DNA of 64,000 bases from CAWEBF01 sp963807235 (lineage in GTDB: Bacteria; Acidobacteriota; Vicinamibacteria; Vicinamibacterales; UBA2999): NCBI GenBank assembly GCA_963807235.1, contig CAWEBF010000006.1, positions 186,001 through 250,000 of the forward strand, read 5' to 3'. The notes under the pieces were generated by a model that made no database searches, had not been told where the DNA came from, and saw only the letters and a program-made list of their open reading frames with translations. Below, one piece after another: positions 59,291 through 64,000 of the stretch (positions are counted from its first letter, which is position 1; the number at the start of each line of letters is the position of its first letter). Made by a program: the position numbers and the translations under genes.

Positions 59291-59992
59291 CTAGAGGTGA
59301 GGCGCGGCGTCCGACTCCCGTTGTCGATTGGCCCTGAGCTGCTCCTCGATCAGTGTTTTGGCCGCTTCGCGGCCGCCCAAGCCGAACGCGATCGCGAGCC
59401 CGAGCATCAGCGCGCCAAAGGTGATCGCGAACGCGGCCAGAATCACGGCTGTGGCCAGCCCCACCTGCTCGAGGGCCATCACCACGCCGATGGCGATCAC
59501 CAGGACCCGCAAGGCGCCGCTGAGCAGACGCGCGCCGGGCAGTCCAGCGTTGACCGACGCCAGCAGCGTCGCGCGCCAGAGAAAGTTGCCGACCAGGAAA
59601 CCGACCGTGAGCACGAGCAGCGCGACGAGGAAGCGGGGAACGAACCGGAAGAACTCCTCGACCAGTCCCTGAAACGGCGTGAGCTGAAGCGTGTCCACCG
59701 CCGACACGATGAACCCGAGCCAGACGATCCAGAACACGATCTTGGCGATCAGCACTTCCGCGGTTGGCATGTCGGCCATCCGAAGCATCTCTCTCGCGCC
59801 GCTTCGCAGCGTCAAACCTTCGAAGTTCATCCACGCGAGGAAGCGTTGGATCGCCATCCGGACGACCAGCGCGATCACGAAGCCGCCGGCGAAAATGATC
59901 AGCGCGGCGACGAGTCGTGGCACGAACAGCACGAACGCCGTGGCGAAGTTGCGCCACGACTGGACGAGCGCATCAGCGATTTCCTGAATCAT
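59291..59992 (-). CDS. Small MscS-like mechanosensitive channel-type protein
   Basis: A 233-residue membrane protein with about five hydrophobic segments (AFVLFVPRLVAALIIFAGGF, LIAKIVFWIVWLGFIVSAVD, FLVALLVLTVGFLVGNFLW, VLVIAIGVVMALEQVGLATA, ILAAFAITFGALMLGLAIAF). Conserved-TM-helix repeats of this type occur in small MscS-related proteins. It ends with GLGGREAAKTLIEEQL, similar to the pore-lining GLGGxxxA helix of MscS, but the cytosolic beta domain is missing, so it is shorter than classical MscS. It sits between the glycosyltransferase (7-base gap) and malQ (2-base gap), consistent with solute release under osmotic downshock. A direct channel activity is inferred. Confidence 0.8.
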   Translation of the reverse strand: MIQEIADALVQSWRNFATAFVLFVPRLVAALIIFAGGFVIALVVRMAIQRFLAWMNFEGLTLRSGAREMLRMADMPTAEVLIAKIVFWIVWLGFIVSAVDTLQLTPFQGLVEEFFRFVPRFLVALLVLTVGFLVGNFLWRATLLASVNAGLPGARLLSGALRVLVIAIGVVMALEQVGLATAVILAAFAITFGALMLGLAIAFGLGGREAAKTLIEEQLRANRQRESDAAPHL

Positions 59993-59999
59993 CGTGACC

Positions 60000-61259
60000 T
60001 CACCCTCCGTCCACCCAGCTGGCGACGAGCGCCGGCTTCAACCGTTGGAACGTCTCACACAGCCCATCGAGCCGGCCCTGCACGGTGGCCGGTGATTCGG
60101 GCGCCGTTTCCGCCATGAACGCCGCGGCGCGCCACATGTACAGGGGCGCGAACATGTCCGCCAGATGGTCGATGCCGGCGCGACCGTGCCGGATCGCGGT
60201 CGCGAACCCGTAGACCGTCCTGACCCAGAGCTCGTCGTCGAGTCGGGCGGTTGTGCCCGAGACGTTGTCCATGATCAAGACGAAAAGGCCCGGATCGAGC
60301 ACGCCCTCGAGCAGCGGCTTGATCTCGGTGATGTCCCGACGGGCTTGCTCGGCCAGGGCCTGGTAGTCCCACGGTGACACGTCCGGCGCCACCATCGGAT
60401 CGACGCCCCACGTCCGCAGCTCGGCGACCCCGTCCGCCTTCACCCAGTACGACTCGTGCGCGCGAAGGCTCTCGACCACCGAGACCACGACCTGGCGCAC
60501 GACCTCGCGCAGCGTGGTGCGGCTGCCCGTCGGCGAGGTCGCCGGGCGCCAGATCTGGCCGACGGAGAACCGCTCGGCCGCGGCTTCGGTACGCAGCCAC
60601 AGGTCGATCGCGAACCGGGCCGATTCGTGGTTCCAGATGTCCTGCTCGAGGCAGTGCGACGCAAAGCGTCCCGAGCACCCGAACTCGGCGCCGAGCGGCT
60701 CGTCCAGTCCGATGGAGTACACCGCGCGCACCAGCGGCCGCACCAGCTGCGTGATCAGGATGCCGTCGCGCGGATGACGGCGATAGCGCGGCGCGAGGAA
60801 CTCGACATCGGATCGCGCGATCGGCGCGATCAGCTCGGTCACCCGCTCCGGGCTCGTGGCCGGTCCGCTCGGATCGATGACGACGAGCACTTTCGCCTGC
60901 GTCAGCTCGGCGGCGGCAAAGACCGTGCGGAGCGCCGTGTTCTTTCCCGGCAGTCCGTGATACGGCACGAGCACACGATGCAGTGTGCGCAGCGGATGCG
61001 ACGTCTGCACGCGATCCGCTTCCGTGAACGTCGCACCGCGAATCAGATCCGGCGTGCCGTCGGCCGATCCGCCGTCGGAGTTGATCATCACCGTGCGCAG
61101 GCGCGGGAAGTCGCGGGTGAAGGACACGTGCACGGCGCGGACGACGTCGACGATCGTGGCGGCGTTGTTCAACGTCGGCAGGCCGACGAGGACGTCCACC
61201 TGGCCGACAGCCATCAGCTGCCGGAGCAACGCGTCGGGAAGGGTGCTCTCGGTTTCCAC
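60000..61259 (-). CDS. GT2/GT81-type glycosyltransferase (glucosylglycerate synthase-like)
   Basis: A 419-residue glycosyltransferase with a GT-A fold: nucleotide-binding VDVLVGLPTLNNAATIVDVV, the metal-site-like NSDGGSADGTPDL, a GKNTALRTVFAAAEL segment, and VLVVIDPSGPATSPERV. A helical C-terminal half contains LGAEFGCSGRFASHCLEQDI. The pattern is like glucosylglycerate or mannosylglycerate synthases, which make compatible solutes from NDP-sugar and glycerate; a plain GT2 is the alternative. The operon context (treS before, MscS-like channel and malQ after) favours osmolyte synthesis. A 46-base gap separates it from treS. Start codon ATG at 61259. Confidence 0.72.
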   Translation of the reverse strand: METESTLPDALLRQLMAVGQVDVLVGLPTLNNAATIVDVVRAVHVSFTRDFPRLRTVMINSDGGSADGTPDLIRGATFTEADRVQTSHPLRTLHRVLVPYHGLPGKNTALRTVFAAAELTQAKVLVVIDPSGPATSPERVTELIAPIARSDVEFLAPRYRRHPRDGILITQLVRPLVRAVYSIGLDEPLGAEFGCSGRFASHCLEQDIWNHESARFAIDLWLRTEAAAERFSVGQIWRPATSPTGSRTTLREVVRQVVVSVVESLRAHESYWVKADGVAELRTWGVDPMVAPDVSPWDYQALAEQARRDITEIKPLLEGVLDPGLFVLIMDNVSGTTARLDDELWVRTVYGFATAIRHGRAGIDHLADMFAPLYMWRAAAFMAETAPESPATVQGRLDGLCETFQRLKPALVASWVDGG

Positions 61260-61305
61260 GTCTAGCGATGCTCCGCCGCGGACCGACGAGCATGCAGGCT
61301 ACGCC

Positions 61306-62952
<1,647 letters not shown>

Positions 62953-63065
62953 GTATGTGCGTCACAGGCAGCCCTCTGTTGCGCTGCGGTCTGGGTATTA
63001 GTGTATGAGGGGCGAGTCCTTGGGCGCAGGAGCGCCTGGCCGGTTTCTGCGGTAGGCTCCCGCAC

Positions 63066-64000
63066 ATGGGTCGAGTTCTCTTCGCGGTTGTTGCGGTGGT
63101 CGGTTTCGCGGCTGGCTCCTCGACGCATCGCGCGCTCCTAGCCCAGCAGCAGGCGCCGTGCGTGGACCGTTCGAACGATCCGGCGGGCTGTCAGCCCAGC
63201 ACGTTCGATACGCCGATGGCGCAGATGCCGTCGGTGCGGGTCAATCGCCAGGGGCAGGTGGATCCGACGTCGTCCGAGGCCGACGCCAAGGCGGGCGCGT
63301 TCGACCTGGAGAAGCGCCTCCATCTCTTCCGAAACTTCGAGCACCTGCACTGGGTGGTCACAGTGCCCTCCGAGAAGAATCCCGCAACCGGGGCTTGGCG
63401 CGGAGGCGACCTGGAAGGCGCGGGCGACGGCCGCGGGCTGGGCATCGCCGGCAACTGCATCTACGTCGGTCACGCGAACGGCGCCGGCGTTCGGCGCGCC
63501 ATCAACATCTTCAGGATTCAGCCGAACCCCGAGCGCCAGCCACCGGTGCAGGTGGGCGAGATCCCGGCCATGGTCGAGGGCAACGAAGGCTTCGACGATC
63601 GCGAGCTGCGCGCGCTCGTGTATCGCACCTCCGCGGGCCAGGACCGCTTCATCATGGTCCGCAACGGCGGCACCAATACCCTCGGCCGGATGGAGACCTA
63701 TCAGATCGACCCGAACACGTGCCTGCCGATCCGCAAGAGCGAGGTGTGGGACTTCCACGCGCAGTCGCACGAGTTCTTCCTCTGGCACGATCCCGCGAAC
63801 GCGAACCGCATCCTCGCCTACATGACGAACTGGACGGGCGGCGTACCCGATCCGGAGAACCCGGGCCTCAAGGTTCCCGACCTCATGGCACTGGCGGTCA
63901 CCGACGCGGCGACCGGCGAGATGCTGCCCAGGCCGAAGCTGCTGGCGGGTTTCACGCTGCAGGAAGTGGGTGGCCCGCCGATCGACGAACGGCCCGACGC
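63066..64000 (+). CDS. Secreted protein of unknown function (3' end outside window)
   Basis: ATG at 63066 opens a frame that stays open to the window edge (at least 311 residues). The signal peptide is VLFAVVAVVGFAAGSSTHRA. One Cys pair near the start (PCVDRSNDPAGCQP) and an isolated Cys at GNCIYVG and NTCLPI suggest disulfides. The rest has WVVTVPSEKNPATGAWRGGD and GLGIAGNCIYVGHANGAGV, strand-turn-strand repeats similar to LVIVD or propeller-like exported proteins of acidobacteria. No catalytic motif can be seen in the part available. It is divergent from treS. Confidence 0.7.
   Translation, partial: MGRVLFAVVAVVGFAAGSSTHRALLAQQQAPCVDRSNDPAGCQPSTFDTPMAQMPSVRVNRQGQVDPTSSEADAKAGAFDLEKRLHLFRNFEHLHWVVTVPSEKNPATGAWRGGDLEGAGDGRGLGIAGNCIYVGHANGAGVRRAINIFRIQPNPERQPPVQVGEIPAMVEGNEGFDDRELRALVYRTSAGQDRFIMVRNGGTNTLGRMETYQIDPNTCLPIRKSEVWDFHAQSHEFFLWHDPANANRILAYMTNWTGGVPDPENPGLKVPDLMALAVTDAATGEMLPRPKLLAGFTLQEVGGPPIDERPD

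Overview
The window comes from a high-GC Gram-negative bacterium that is most probably an acidobacterium, perhaps of the Vicinamibacteria. This rests on several features: an Oar-like TonB-dependent receptor with an N-terminal carboxypeptidase-regulatory domain, an ECF sigma factor abutting a Ser/Thr kinase with TolB-like and TPR modules, many Tat-exported enzymes, exported c-type cytochromes, and PQQ-propeller proteins. The taxon is an inference; no rRNA or other phylogenetic marker is present. The DNA looks like a draft or long-read metagenome contig, because about a dozen otherwise intact genes are broken by single-base indels, clustered at roughly 3.5-9.7, 13.5-17, 37-40 and 52-57.6 kb. I treat these as single genes and give the approximate break points.

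Layout. 0.6-8.2 kb (minus) is one tight operon: TonB-dependent receptor, Tat-exported flavin amine oxidase B, exported RidA, Tat-exported amine oxidase A, and a c-type cytochrome. Together these could form a periplasmic amine-oxidation module. 8.5-17.2 kb holds a small metalloprotease, a NarL-type two-component pair (minus) and a divergent RND efflux triad (plus). 17.2-36.3 kb is mostly clean sequence: a sigma-54 activator remnant, a secreted unknown, a large patatin-like protein with C-terminal membrane helices, a PQQ dehydrogenase, a pentapeptide-repeat protein with a deoxyribosyltransferase/TIR-like C-terminal domain, a membrane protein, a B12-radical SAM protein, a beta-helix protein, a PQQ propeller, an HTTM-like protein with a partner, a Tat alpha/beta hydrolase with a Cys nucleophile, and a DUF3943/outer-membrane-protein pair.

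36.3-49.6 kb holds small unknown genes, a badly broken PhoX-family protein, a CotH-like protein, a STAS protein, an ECF sigma factor divergent from a di-heme cytochrome c, a large exported cytochrome/propeller protein, DUF1207 and a GH123-like lipoprotein. 49.6-55.2 kb has a sigma factor-kinase operon, a small membrane protein, a secreted protein, and GNAT and VOC genes artificially fused by one inserted base. 55.3-57.7 kb is an exported thiamine-diphosphate enzyme with its cytochrome c. 57.7-63 kb (minus) is a compact operon of treS, a glucosylglycerate-synthase-like glycosyltransferase, an MscS-like channel and malQ, which reads as a compatible-solute or osmotic-response cassette. Partial secreted-protein genes occupy both window edges.

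The unifying theme is exported, cytochrome-linked oxidation of imported organic compounds. The most interesting candidates are the amine oxidase-RidA-cytochrome operon, the Tat-exported ThDP enzyme with its cytochrome, and the pentapeptide/deoxyribosyltransferase-like protein.
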